A DNA stretch of 64,000 nt from Candidatus Dormiibacterota bacterium (GTDB lineage: Bacteria; Chloroflexota; Dormibacteria; Dormibacterales; Dormibacteraceae). The stretch is from NCBI GenBank assembly GCA_024280995.1, contig JAMXLM010000036.1:33850-97849 (forward strand). Direction: 5' to 3'. The notes beneath the pieces are model-generated. The model ran no database searches. It was not told the origin of the DNA and was given only the letters and a program-made list of their open reading frames with translations. A program made the position numbers and the translations under genes. Every line of letters starts with the position of its first letter. Within the stretch, counting starts at the first letter, position 1. Shown piece by piece: positions 8,250-16,192 of this stretch.

Positions 8250-9446
8250 TTAACGGTATACGCCGTTATGGCCGAGGCTGTGCAGCCCGACGTTCGGGAA
8301 GTACGTGAGGCCGTGGTCCTGAACGCCGACCGGGATCTTGGCGATCACCTGGCCGGTGGTTGTGTCGAACACGTACACGGTCGAGTTGTAGCGCCCCGAC
8401 GCCCACAGCCGGGAACCGTCCGGGTTGAGCTGCAGCATGTCCGGGCTGCCGCCTCCAGGGATCCACCATTTCGCCGTCACCCTGCGCGTCGCGAAGTCGA
8501 TCACCGAGATCGAGCCTTCGAGCCGATTGGAAACATAGAGCGATTTCGTGTCGCGTGACACGTACAGGCCGTGCGCGCCTCGCCCGGTCGGGATGAACTG
8601 GATCTCCTTCATCGCCACCGGGTCGATCACCGACACGCCCATGCGACCCTGGTTGGTCACGTAGAAGAGGGTGCCGTCCGGCGACAGCCTGACGTCGATC
8701 GGCAAGCCGCCAACGGTGACGTAGCCCGTGAGCGCCATCTTGTTCACATCGACCTTCGCGACGACGCCTGAGTACTCGGTCGAGATCATCAAGTAAGAGC
8801 CGTCAGCGCTGAAGTCGAGGTGGTCGGCGCCCGGCCACGGGATCCCAACCGACTTCAACAGCTTCCACCCATGCCGCCAGTCGCGAAATTCGATGCGCTG
8901 CAACCTCTCGACGACGTCGATGGCCTTGGTGCCGTCTGGCGTGAAGTAGAGGTTGTACGGAAACGGGATGTTCACGATTCCCTTCGGCCTGCCCGTGCGG
9001 GGATCGAGCACGGTCAGGCTGCTCGAGCCTTCGTTGTCGACGAAGAGCTCGCTCATGTCCCACGCCGGCGCGATGTGGTGGGGGATCTGGCCCACGGCAA
9101 AGTGGTCGATGACCTTGTACGTGGTGGGGTCGATGACGTCGACCGTTCCGGCGCCGCTGTTCGGCACGTAAACGCGTTGCGGGATCTGGCAGAGCGGGCA
9201 CGGCACGACGCCGGACATCGTGTTGGCGTAGACGTTGAACGCCGGGTCGGGCAGGCTCGTCGGCTGGACGTCAGGAGGCGGCAGAAGGCGCGCGGGTTGC
9301 TGGTCCTGCGTCGTCGCGCCGGTGATCACCGACGGCGCCGTGAACACGACCGCGGCCACGACGGCCGCCGGGCTCAGGATCGCGAACGCGAAGACGAAGG
9401 CGAAGAAGATCCGAACCACCCGTGATCGCAGAGCCCTGCCCACGGG
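8250..9446 (-). CDS. YVTN-type beta-propeller protein, secreted or membrane-anchored
   Basis: About 398 aa from GTG 9446; a TTG at 9482 would add 12 residues and overlap the upstream gene by 23 bases. A basic start and a hydrophobic stretch (VVRIFFAFVFAFAILSPAAV) form a signal anchor. The rest is a series of roughly 42-residue blades with YVPNSGAGTVDVIDPTTYKV, LFVDNEGSSSLTVLDPRTG, FYVTNQGRMGVSVIDP, LYVSNRLEGSISVIDFAT and VYVFDTTTGQVIAKI, i.e. the YVTN/SMP-30-like 7-blade propeller. A CPLC motif precedes the first blade. Such proteins bind ligands or partner proteins outside the cell; a specific role is not clear. It is followed at once by the P-loop kinase gene. Confidence 0.85.
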   Translation of the reverse strand, partial: PVGRALRSRVVRIFFAFVFAFAILSPAAVVAAVVFTAPSVITGATTQDQQPARLLPPPDVQPTSLPDPAFNVYANTMSGVVPCPLCQIPQRVYVPNSGAGTVDVIDPTTYKVIDHFAVGQIPHHIAPAWDMSELFVDNEGSSSLTVLDPRTGRPKGIVNIPFPYNLYFTPDGTKAIDVVERLQRIEFRDWRHGWKLLKSVGIPWPGADHLDFSADGSYLMISTEYSGVVAKVDVNKMALTGYVTVGGLPIDVRLSPDGTLFYVTNQGRMGVSVIDPVAMKEIQFIPTGRGAHGLYVSRDTKSLYVSNRLEGSISVIDFATRRVTAKWWIPGGGSPDMLQLNPDGSRLWASGRYNSTVYVFDTTTGQVIAKIPVGVQDHGLTYFPNVGLHSLGHNGVYR

Positions 9447-9459
9447 TCCGACCGTCCCT

Positions 9460-9894
9460 TTACTCGTCCGGAAGATCTTCAAGCTTGGGAGTCAGCTCGC
9501 AGACCCACCGGCCGTCGTCGAGGCGGCGGATGAAGCGGGAGTAGCCCTGGTTGCGAGCCACGTTGAGAAATTGTTCCTGGGTGATCAGCGTGCGAAGCCT
9601 GGCCAGGTCGGCGTACGTGCTGTCGCGCATGATTCCGCCGACGACGCCTGCCAGCTCGCGCCACTGCCCTTCCGAGAGCGGCTCACCGTAACCGGCGATC
9701 GTGACGAGCAAGGCTGCGGTGGCGCCCGTGATCGTCTCGGGAAGGATCTTTTCCGACTTCGCCCGGGCGATGATCTCGCGGCCCGTGCTGATTATGTCCG
9801 CGATCCGATCTCGCCGAACGCCGATTATGTCTCGGCCGCTTCCTACCGTCGTGCCTTCGAGGTATCTCGGCCCAGCTTCCATTGTCAAGCCCAC
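9460..9894 (-). CDS. hypothetical protein
   Basis: 144 aa from GTG 9894 or 140 aa from ATG 9882. I do not recognise the family. It looks soluble and mostly helical, with a long middle section containing ILPETITGATAALLVTIAGYGEP, and it ends with a strand-rich piece (FIRRLDDGRWVCELTP) and an acidic tail. It is upstream of the beta-propeller gene on the same strand with a short gap or small overlap, so the two are probably cotranscribed. It is divergent from the acyl-CoA dehydrogenase at 9915. Confidence 0.65.
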   Translation of the reverse strand: MGLTMEAGPRYLEGTTVGSGRDIIGVRRDRIADIISTGREIIARAKSEKILPETITGATAALLVTIAGYGEPLSEGQWRELAGVVGGIMRDSTYADLARLRTLITQEQFLNVARNQGYSRFIRRLDDGRWVCELTPKLEDLPDE

Positions 9895-9914
9895 TATTCT
9901 AAGTAACGCCTCAG

Positions 9915-11039
9915 TTGGACCTCGAACTTACGCCCGATCACGCGGTCTTTCGCGCCTCGGTTCGGGAAATCGCCCAGGGCGTGGTCCAGCCTCTTGCCGC
10001 CGAGGTGGATCGGGACCACCGCTTCCCGATCGAAGCCATCGAGGCAGCGACCCAGGCCGGCCTCATGGGCGTCCTGATACCGCGCGAATTCGGCGGCGCG
10101 GGCCTCGACGCTCTCGCATTCACGATCTGCATCGAGGAGCTCGCCCAGGCATGCGCCTCGACCGCGGTGATCGTCGACGTGCACACCAGCGTCGGCACCG
10201 AGCCGATCTTGCTCTTCGGCGACGACGACCAGAAGCGGACGTGGCTTCCGCGCCTTGCCCGCGGTGAGCTCCTCGGCGCGTTCGCGTTGTCGGAACCGTC
10301 CTCGGGCTCGGATGCCGCGTCCCTGAAGACGACCGCCCGACGGGACCGCGACGGCTACGTCCTCAACGGAACGAAGGTGTTCATCACCAACATCGGTCAC
10401 GCGGGCCTGTACATCGTCTTCGCGCGCACCGGCGCCGAATCACGGGCGGCCGGGATCAGCGCTTTCATCGTCCCCGCCGAAACGAACGGCGTGCGCGTCG
10501 GGCAGGTCTTCCACAAGATGGGCCTGCACGGCTCGCCGACCGGGGAGCTCGTGCTCGAGGACGTGCGCGTCCCCGCCGCCAACCGGCTTGGCGCCGAAGG
10601 ACAGGGCTTCAGCGTGGCGATGCGTGCGCTGGACTCGGGGCGGATCGGCATCTCGGGCCAGGCGCTCGGCATCGGCCAGGCCGCGGTCGACGAAACACGC
10701 GCGTTGATGCGCGAGCGCGGCCACGACGAAGGCGACGACTTCACTCTTGCGGACATGGCGGCGCGGGTCGAATCGGCGCGGCTCCTTGCGTATCACGCCG
10801 CCTGGCGCTGCAGTCGCGGCATGCGCTTCACGCGCGAGGCTTCGATGTCGAAGCTGCACTGCACCGACACCGCGATGCAGGTGGCGATCGACGCGGTCCA
10901 GGTCGCGGGCGACGAGGGCACCCTCTCCGGCAGTCCCTTCGAGCGTCATGTGCGTGACGCCAAGGCGCTGCAGATCTACGAGGGCTCAAACCAGGTGCAG
11001 CGCGTCGTCATAGCGCGGGAGCTCCTCAGGGCCGGATAA
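9915..11039 (+). CDS. acyl-CoA dehydrogenase
   Basis: 374 aa from TTG 9915. Family signatures are ALSEPSSGSDAASLKT, GTKVFITNIGHAGLY, FHKMGLHGSPTGELVLEDVRVP and the catalytic Glu in QIYEGSNQVQRVVIAREL. It oxidises an acyl-CoA using FAD. The usual helix after VDETRALMRERG is short and lacks the common R-x-x-F-G motif, which differs from the next paralogue (QQFGQPISSFQGIQF) and suggests a slightly different substrate or an ETF-contact change. It is followed after 12 bases by another acyl-CoA dehydrogenase gene. Confidence 0.92.
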   Translation: MDLELTPDHAVFRASVREIAQGVVQPLAAEVDRDHRFPIEAIEAATQAGLMGVLIPREFGGAGLDALAFTICIEELAQACASTAVIVDVHTSVGTEPILLFGDDDQKRTWLPRLARGELLGAFALSEPSSGSDAASLKTTARRDRDGYVLNGTKVFITNIGHAGLYIVFARTGAESRAAGISAFIVPAETNGVRVGQVFHKMGLHGSPTGELVLEDVRVPAANRLGAEGQGFSVAMRALDSGRIGISGQALGIGQAAVDETRALMRERGHDEGDDFTLADMAARVESARLLAYHAAWRCSRGMRFTREASMSKLHCTDTAMQVAIDAVQVAGDEGTLSGSPFERHVRDAKALQIYEGSNQVQRVVIARELLRAG

Positions 11040-11051
11040 TCCCAAGAGGAG

Positions 11052-12191
11052 ATGGATTTCGAGTTCACCGCGGAGCAGGTCGCGATCCGGGACACGATCC
11101 GCGAGCTCGTGCAGGATCGCGTCGCGCCGCGCGCTGCGGAGATCGACGAGAAGGCCGAATACCCGAAGGACATCGAGAAGCTCTTCGCCGACAACGGCAT
11201 CCTCGGCATCCCGTTCCCCGAGGAGTACGGCGGCATCTCCGGTTCCAGCCTCACGATCTGCATGGGCATCGAGGAGATCGCCAAAGCGTGCGCCAGCTCG
11301 TCGTTGATCCTGGCGGTGCAGGCGCTTGGGTCGTATCCGATCCTCGTCGCCGGAACCGAAGAGCAGAAGAAGCGGCTATGCCCTCCGCTCGCGTCGGGCG
11401 AGAAGGTCGCGGCCTACGCACTGTCCGAGCCAGGCAGCGGCTCAGACGCGGCGGCGATGAAGACGCGCGCCAAGCGCTACGGCAACGAGTACGTGCTGAA
11501 CGGCACCAAGCAGTTCATCACGCACGGCAGCGTCGCCGGCACGCTGGTGGTGTTCGCGCAAACCGACGGTGGCGACGATCACCGAGGCATCTCCGCATTC
11601 GTGCTCGAACGCGAGACGAGCCCGTGGACCGTCGCGAAGATCGAGCACAAGCTCGGCATTCGTGGATCACCGACCGCGCAGGTCGTCCTCGAGGACGTGA
11701 AGGTGCCGGTCGCCAACAGGCTTGGCGAGGAGGGAGCAGGCTTCAAGCTCGCGCTCGCGGTGCTCGACCGTTCGCGGCCCGGCATCGGCGCACAGGCTCT
11801 GGGGATCGCCGAGGGCGCGTTCGACTACGCGCTTGGATACGTCAAAGAGCGGCAGCAGTTCGGCCAGCCGATCTCGAGCTTCCAGGGCATCCAGTTCATG
11901 CTCGCCGACATCGCCACGCAGATCGAGGCCGCGCGCCACCTCGTGTACCTCTCGGCGACGAAGGTCGACGCCAAAGCGCCCGACCTCACCAAGACGGCTG
12001 CCATGGCCAAGCTTTTTGCCTCGGACATGGCGATGCGAGTGACCACCGATTGCGTCCAGCTGCTCGGCGGTTACGGATACATCACCGACTACCCAGTTGA
12101 GAGAATGATGCGAGATGCGAAGATCACGCAGATCTACGAAGGGACCAACCAGATCCAGCGAGTGGTGATCGCCCGGGCTCTGCTGCGTTGA
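11052..12191 (+). CDS. acyl-CoA dehydrogenase (short/medium-chain type)
   Basis: 379 aa from ATG 11052, preceded by an AGAGGAG ribosome-binding site. It contains ALSEPGSGSDAAAMKT, GTKQFITHGSVAGTLVVF, KLGIRGSPTAQVVLEDVKVP, RQQFGQPISSFQGIQFMLADIA and the catalytic region QIYEGTNQIQRVVIARALL. All features of an active butyryl/medium-chain type enzyme are present. Tandem with 9915-11039, so the two probably serve the same acyl-CoA breakdown route. Its stop overlaps the TTG start of the next gene. Confidence 0.94.
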   Translation: MDFEFTAEQVAIRDTIRELVQDRVAPRAAEIDEKAEYPKDIEKLFADNGILGIPFPEEYGGISGSSLTICMGIEEIAKACASSSLILAVQALGSYPILVAGTEEQKKRLCPPLASGEKVAAYALSEPGSGSDAAAMKTRAKRYGNEYVLNGTKQFITHGSVAGTLVVFAQTDGGDDHRGISAFVLERETSPWTVAKIEHKLGIRGSPTAQVVLEDVKVPVANRLGEEGAGFKLALAVLDRSRPGIGAQALGIAEGAFDYALGYVKERQQFGQPISSFQGIQFMLADIATQIEAARHLVYLSATKVDAKAPDLTKTAAMAKLFASDMAMRVTTDCVQLLGGYGYITDYPVERMMRDAKITQIYEGTNQIQRVVIARALLR

Positions 12192-12607
12192 GCTCGCCTG
12201 AGCCGCAGCGGCCGGTCCCGCCGCCACCGCCTCCTCCACCGCCGCCACCGCCGGTGCCGCCGCAGTCGATCCCGCGCTACTACGGGCAGCCGGCCCTGGT
12301 CGGACCGATGGGTGTGGCCCGACCGGTCCGCAGCGACAATCGCGGGCTGGTCTCACTGCTCGCGGGTCTCCTGGGACTGCTCCTCTCGTTTCTCGGCCTG
12401 CCCGGCCTGGTCCTCGGCCCGATCGCGTACTTCCTGGGCAAGTCCTCGATTCGTCGCATCGACGAGTCGAAAGGCGAGCTCGGCGGCCGCAGCACCGCGA
12501 TGGCGGGGTGGGTGATGGGCGTGGTCGCCACCGCGCTGGGAGCTCTGGCGTCGTTGATCGCACTCACCTGGTTCCTCGTCCAGGCGTACGGGCTGCCGCC
12601 GACGTAG
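12188..12607 (+). CDS. proline-rich DUF4190 membrane protein
   Basis: 139 aa from TTG 12188 (TTGA overlap). The N-terminal 50 residues include an unbroken run of twelve prolines, followed by two hydrophobic segments (about 54-78 and 101-128) around GKSSIRRIDESKGELGGRSTAMAGWVMG, the DUF4190 linker. DUF4190 proteins are small bitopic/polytopic proteins of unknown role, common in actinobacteria and relatives. First of three DUF4190 genes in the window, next to a DUF4013 gene. Translation of the proline run would be expected to need EF-P. Confidence 0.82.
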   Translation: MSSPEPQRPVPPPPPPPPPPPPVPPQSIPRYYGQPALVGPMGVARPVRSDNRGLVSLLAGLLGLLLSFLGLPGLVLGPIAYFLGKSSIRRIDESKGELGGRSTAMAGWVMGVVATALGALASLIALTWFLVQAYGLPPT

Positions 12608-12615
12608 CCACATCG

Positions 12616-13263
12616 ATGGAGCGAGTCGGCGACGCGTTCGTCTGGCCGTTCCGGGATCCCGAATGGATCGAGAAGATCCTGATCATCGGCTTGATCGGCT
12701 TGATCCCGATCGTCGGCGGCATGAACGCGGCGGGGTGGATGATGGCGACGATCCGCAAGCTGCGTGTGGGGGAGGAGCGGCTGCCGCCGGGAAACTTCGA
12801 CTACCTCTGGCCCGGTTTCCAGCTCTTTGTCGTCCTCCTCGTCTACTACGTGGTTCTTTTCGCGGTCGCGGCTTTGTTCTTCGTGCCGGGATTGCTTCTG
12901 ATCACGTCCGAGGCAAACGGCCGCGGCAGCTTTCCGCTCGTGCTCGCCGGCCTCGCCCTCGTCCTGGTCGCGTTCGGCGTCACGCTGCTGGGCTCACTGG
13001 CCGCGTACTGCGTCACGCCGGCGGTCACCCTTGGAGTGCTCGACGGCGGAATCGGCGGGGGATTTGCGCTTCCAACCATCCTGCGCAGGACGACGCGGAG
13101 CACGGCCAATACGTTGCTGGCCGGGCTTATGCTTCTCGCCGCCGGATTCATCGGCGGGTTGGGGGTCTATGTGTTCGTTGTCGGCATCGTGATCACGTCC
13201 CCCTACGCGTTGGCGATGGAGGCGTGGATCATCCGAAGTTTCGAGGAGGCTTCCAGTGTCTGA
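12616..13263 (+). CDS. DUF4013 family membrane protein
   Basis: 215 aa from ATG 12616; a longer frame to 12508 overlaps the upstream gene and is not used. It begins with the DUF4013 hallmark DAFVWPFRDPEWIEKILI and has five or six hydrophobic segments (about 20-42, 72-103, 110-140, 165-198), with the family's conserved LPPGNFDYLWPGF between the first two. Function unknown; DUF4013 proteins are polytopic and often lie with DUF4190 genes, as here. The last codons overlap the next gene by eight bases. Confidence 0.82.
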   Translation: MERVGDAFVWPFRDPEWIEKILIIGLIGLIPIVGGMNAAGWMMATIRKLRVGEERLPPGNFDYLWPGFQLFVVLLVYYVVLFAVAALFFVPGLLLITSEANGRGSFPLVLAGLALVLVAFGVTLLGSLAAYCVTPAVTLGVLDGGIGGGFALPTILRRTTRSTANTLLAGLMLLAAGFIGGLGVYVFVVGIVITSPYALAMEAWIIRSFEEASSV

Positions 13264-13744
13264 CGTACCACCTCCGCCGCCACCGCCACCACCTCCCGGA
13301 GGCGGTTACGACCCGACGCCGCCATCGCCGCCTCAGCCACCTCCGCCGCCGACCGGCGGAGGCTACGTACCGCCGCCCCCACCGGGTGGCGGGTTCTCAG
13401 GTGGGTACGTGCCACCACCGCCGACGCCAGGCTACGGCGGCGGTTACGCCGGGTACGCGGGTCAGCGCACCGACGGCCTCGCCGTCGCCGCGCTCGTCAT
13501 CGGCATCGTCTCCATCGTCTGCTCGATCGCATGCCTGGGCGTCGTCCTCGGCCCGACCGCGGCGATCATGGGCTTCATCTCTCGCCAGCGCATCGCCTCC
13601 AGCGGTGGGGCGCTTGGAGGAGGGACGCTCGCGATAGTCGGCCTGATCCTCGGCATCATCGGATTCGTCGCCGGCGTGGGCGCGTTCTTCTTCTGGATCT
13701 ACGCCAGCTCGCTCAGCAACACGACCGCCTCGCCGACGGGCTAG
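13256..13744 (+). CDS. proline/glycine-rich DUF4190 membrane protein
   Basis: 162 aa from GTG 13256. Residues 4-70 are almost only Pro, Gly, Tyr and Ser (PPP...GGGY repeats), giving a long disordered cytoplasmic or surface arm. Two transmembrane helices flank the DUF4190 core ISRQRIASSGGALGGGTLAIVGLILGIIG. It overlaps the DUF4013 gene by eight bases, so the three genes 12188-13744 are likely one unit. Function unknown; a role in envelope organisation is a guess based on the LCP neighbour. Confidence 0.82.
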   Translation: MSDVPPPPPPPPPPGGGYDPTPPSPPQPPPPPTGGGYVPPPPPGGGFSGGYVPPPPTPGYGGGYAGYAGQRTDGLAVAALVIGIVSIVCSIACLGVVLGPTAAIMGFISRQRIASSGGALGGGTLAIVGLILGIIGFVAGVGAFFFWIYASSLSNTTASPTG

Positions 13745-13794
13745 CGCCTCGTAACCGTCGGCCGCTGTACACCGTTGTTAAAATCCCGGTGCTC

Positions 13795-15246
13795 ATGTCC
13801 CGGGCCAGGCCGAGGAAGGCCAGGCGTTCCCGCTACCGCGTCTCCTATCGCCTGACGAGGTCCGTACCTGCGGCGATCGTCGCTGTCTTCCTTGTCGGCG
13901 TCATCATCGCGGCCACGCTCACCTACAAGCGCCTCGACGACTTCGTTACCGCCACGACAGGCCATCACATCAACCCGGTCGGTGAGGTGGTGCAGGCGGT
14001 CGATCCGCAGCCGGGCACGCTGGCCTACAAGCTGAAGCACGGACAGCGCGTGAACGTCCTTCTTCTCGGCCGCGGCGGCTACGAGAACGACGCGCCGTAC
14101 CTCACCGACTCGATCATGGCCGTGAGCATCGACCCGACCACGGACCGGGTGATGCTGATGTCCGTCCCCCGCGACCTCGTCGTCCACATGAACCTCCAGT
14201 CCGATCCCAACCGAACGTGGACGAGCAAGATCAACGCGGCTTACGAGGTCCCCTACACCAACATCATCTGCTGCGTCGCCAAGCAGTACACCGGTGCGAA
14301 CGGTGGCGGTTTTGCGGCCGAGCACGAGGTCGGGAAGGTGACGGGGCTCACGTTCGACCGCTACATCGCCGTCGACTTCGTCGCGTTCCGCGACATGGTC
14401 GACGCGCTCGGCGGAGTCGACGTATGCCTGAGCACCAACCTCGACGACGAGTCCTATCCCGACTACTACAACGGTTACAAGCCGATCCACTTCAAAGCCG
14501 GATGCCAGCAGCTGAACGGCGAGCAGGCGCTCGAGATCGCGCGGTCGCGGCACGCGGACGAGCCGCAGCAGGCCTCGGACTTCGGTCGAGCCAAGAGGCA
14601 GCAGGACATCATGGTGGCGATCAAGCAGAAGGCGACGACGGTGAACGGTTTCGCCAAGGCGCCCGCCCTGCTCAACGCGCTGCAGAAGTACATCAACACC
14701 GACATGACGCTCACGGACATGAAGGCCATCTACGACTGGGGCAAGAACATCCCGGACAGCTCGATCATCCACGTCGCCCTGACCGCGCCTTCCGGCAGCG
14801 CCGACGGCAACCTGCTCGATTCCTACAACTGCGGGCTCGGGCCGTACGTGTCGCAGCTGTGCGCCGACGACCAGTCGTACACGATGATCCACAAGTACGT
14901 TGCGTCGATCTTCATCGACCCGCACACGCTGGGCGAGAAGGCCCCGGTGCAGTTCGCCAACGGCACGAACAACTTCTACGACCTCGACAGCCGGGTGACG
15001 AGCATGTTCGACCCGACAGGTCTGCAGCTCAACGATCCGGTGGCGCACCGGCCTTCGAACCAGACGATCATCCTCGACTACTCGGGAGGCAAGTTCCCAC
15101 TGACGGCGAAGTACCTGCAGGCTTTCTTCGGCGGCACTGTCGTGACCGCCACGCCGACCAGCCCGGCGCCGGCCAGGGGACAGCAGACCTACGGCCTGGT
15201 GGTGATCCTGGGCCACGACTTCGCCCTACGCTGGTTGGGCGAATAA
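13795..15246 (+). CDS. LytR-CpsA-Psr (LCP) family cell-envelope transferase
   Basis: 483 aa from ATG 13795; the open frame upstream to 13531 lies inside the DUF4190 gene. A very basic N-terminus (residues 1-25) precedes one transmembrane helix (about 26-48). The extracellular LCP domain has VNVLLLGRGGY, LTDSIMAVSIDP, LMSVPRDLVVHM and FGRAKRQQDIMVAI, including the Arg/Asp residues that bind the polyprenyl pyrophosphate head group. LCP enzymes attach glycopolymers to peptidoglycan or other envelope acceptors. A TAAAAT hexamer 10 bases upstream of the ATG may be the -10 element. The proline-rich membrane proteins before it fit an envelope locus. Confidence 0.9.
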   Translation: MSRARPRKARRSRYRVSYRLTRSVPAAIVAVFLVGVIIAATLTYKRLDDFVTATTGHHINPVGEVVQAVDPQPGTLAYKLKHGQRVNVLLLGRGGYENDAPYLTDSIMAVSIDPTTDRVMLMSVPRDLVVHMNLQSDPNRTWTSKINAAYEVPYTNIICCVAKQYTGANGGGFAAEHEVGKVTGLTFDRYIAVDFVAFRDMVDALGGVDVCLSTNLDDESYPDYYNGYKPIHFKAGCQQLNGEQALEIARSRHADEPQQASDFGRAKRQQDIMVAIKQKATTVNGFAKAPALLNALQKYINTDMTLTDMKAIYDWGKNIPDSSIIHVALTAPSGSADGNLLDSYNCGLGPYVSQLCADDQSYTMIHKYVASIFIDPHTLGEKAPVQFANGTNNFYDLDSRVTSMFDPTGLQLNDPVAHRPSNQTIILDYSGGKFPLTAKYLQAFFGGTVVTATPTSPAPARGQQTYGLVVILGHDFALRWLGE

Positions 15247-15262
15247 CTTCGACAGCGATCTA

Positions 15263-16174
15263 CTGACGAGATTCCGAGCCGGCGACGTCCGCGCGCTCGC
15301 GCGCGCGATCACGCTGGTCGAGCGTCGCGACCCGTCGGTTCGCGACCTCGAGGACTCGCTCCGCGTCGACGGCAAGACGCCAGGCGTCGCCGGCTTCACG
15401 GGCGCTCCCGGGACGGGCAAGTCGACCCTGGTCGACGCGACCATCTCCTACCTGCGCAAGCAGGGCTCGTCGGTGGCGGTGCTTGCGACCGATCCCAACT
15501 CGCCGTTCACCGGCGGCGCGATTCTCGGCGACCGCATCCGTATGCAGCGGCACGCGCTCGACGAGAAGGTCTTCATCCGCAGCATGGGCGCGCGCGGGCA
15601 CCTGGGCGGGCTGTCGCTGGCCGCGCGCGAGGCGATCCGGTTGCTCGGCGCTTTCGGGTTCGACCAGGTCATCCTCGAGACCGTCGGGGTCGGCCAGTCG
15701 GAGCTGGAGGTCGCGGCGGTGGCGGACACCACCGTCGTCGTGCTCACCCCGAATCTCGGCGACAGCGTGCAGATGATCAAGGCCGGGATCCTCGAGATCG
15801 CCGACGTGTTCGCCGTCAACAAGGCGGACATCGACGGCTACGCGCGGGTCGTGACCGAGCTGCGGACCATGATCAACATGGCGCCCAAGACAAACTGGCG
15901 GCCGCCCATCGTGCCGACGATCGCGACCCGCGGCGATGGCATCGACAAGCTGTGGGAGGCCGTGCTCGGGCACCGCGAGCACCTCGAATCGAGCGGCCGG
16001 GCCAGGGAGCTGCTGGAGAGGCGGCTCCGCGACGAGACCGCGGAGGTGGCCGCCGAGATCGCCCGGGAGCGCACCCGGCGAGCGCTGGAGGGCGACCCGG
16101 AGCTTGCCGAGCGCCTGCTCGCCGACGGAACTCCCTACCGAACGGCGGAGGAGATCCTGGACCGAAAGCGATAA
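15263..16174 (+). CDS. meaB: MeaB/ArgK-type G-protein chaperone of methylmalonyl-CoA mutase, no canonical start
   Basis: A continuous frame encodes RFRAGDVRALARAITLVE (the MeaB N-terminal helix), the P-loop GAPGTGKSTLVDAT, VLATDPNSPFTGGAILGDRIRM, the VGVGQSELEVA switch and VNKADIDGY (base recognition), ending near residue 303. The previous in-frame stop is at 15203-15205 and no ATG, GTG or TTG follows until GTG 15473, which would delete the P-loop. CTG 15263, 16 bases after the LCP stop, is the best start. MeaB uses GTP to gate B12 loading and protect the mutase. The mutase subunits follow directly at 16193 and 18034. Confidence 0.85.
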   Translation: MTRFRAGDVRALARAITLVERRDPSVRDLEDSLRVDGKTPGVAGFTGAPGTGKSTLVDATISYLRKQGSSVAVLATDPNSPFTGGAILGDRIRMQRHALDEKVFIRSMGARGHLGGLSLAAREAIRLLGAFGFDQVILETVGVGQSELEVAAVADTTVVVLTPNLGDSVQMIKAGILEIADVFAVNKADIDGYARVVTELRTMINMAPKTNWRPPIVPTIATRGDGIDKLWEAVLGHREHLESSGRARELLERRLRDETAEVAAEIARERTRRALEGDPELAERLLADGTPYRTAEEILDRKR

Positions 16175-16192
16175 TCGATTGAAAGGAAAGCA

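Noticed and set aside
12220-13460. CCG/CCA-rich tracts as a tandem repeat or CRISPR array
   Set aside because: They encode proline and glycine runs of real membrane proteins. Periodicity is three bases and there are no spacers.
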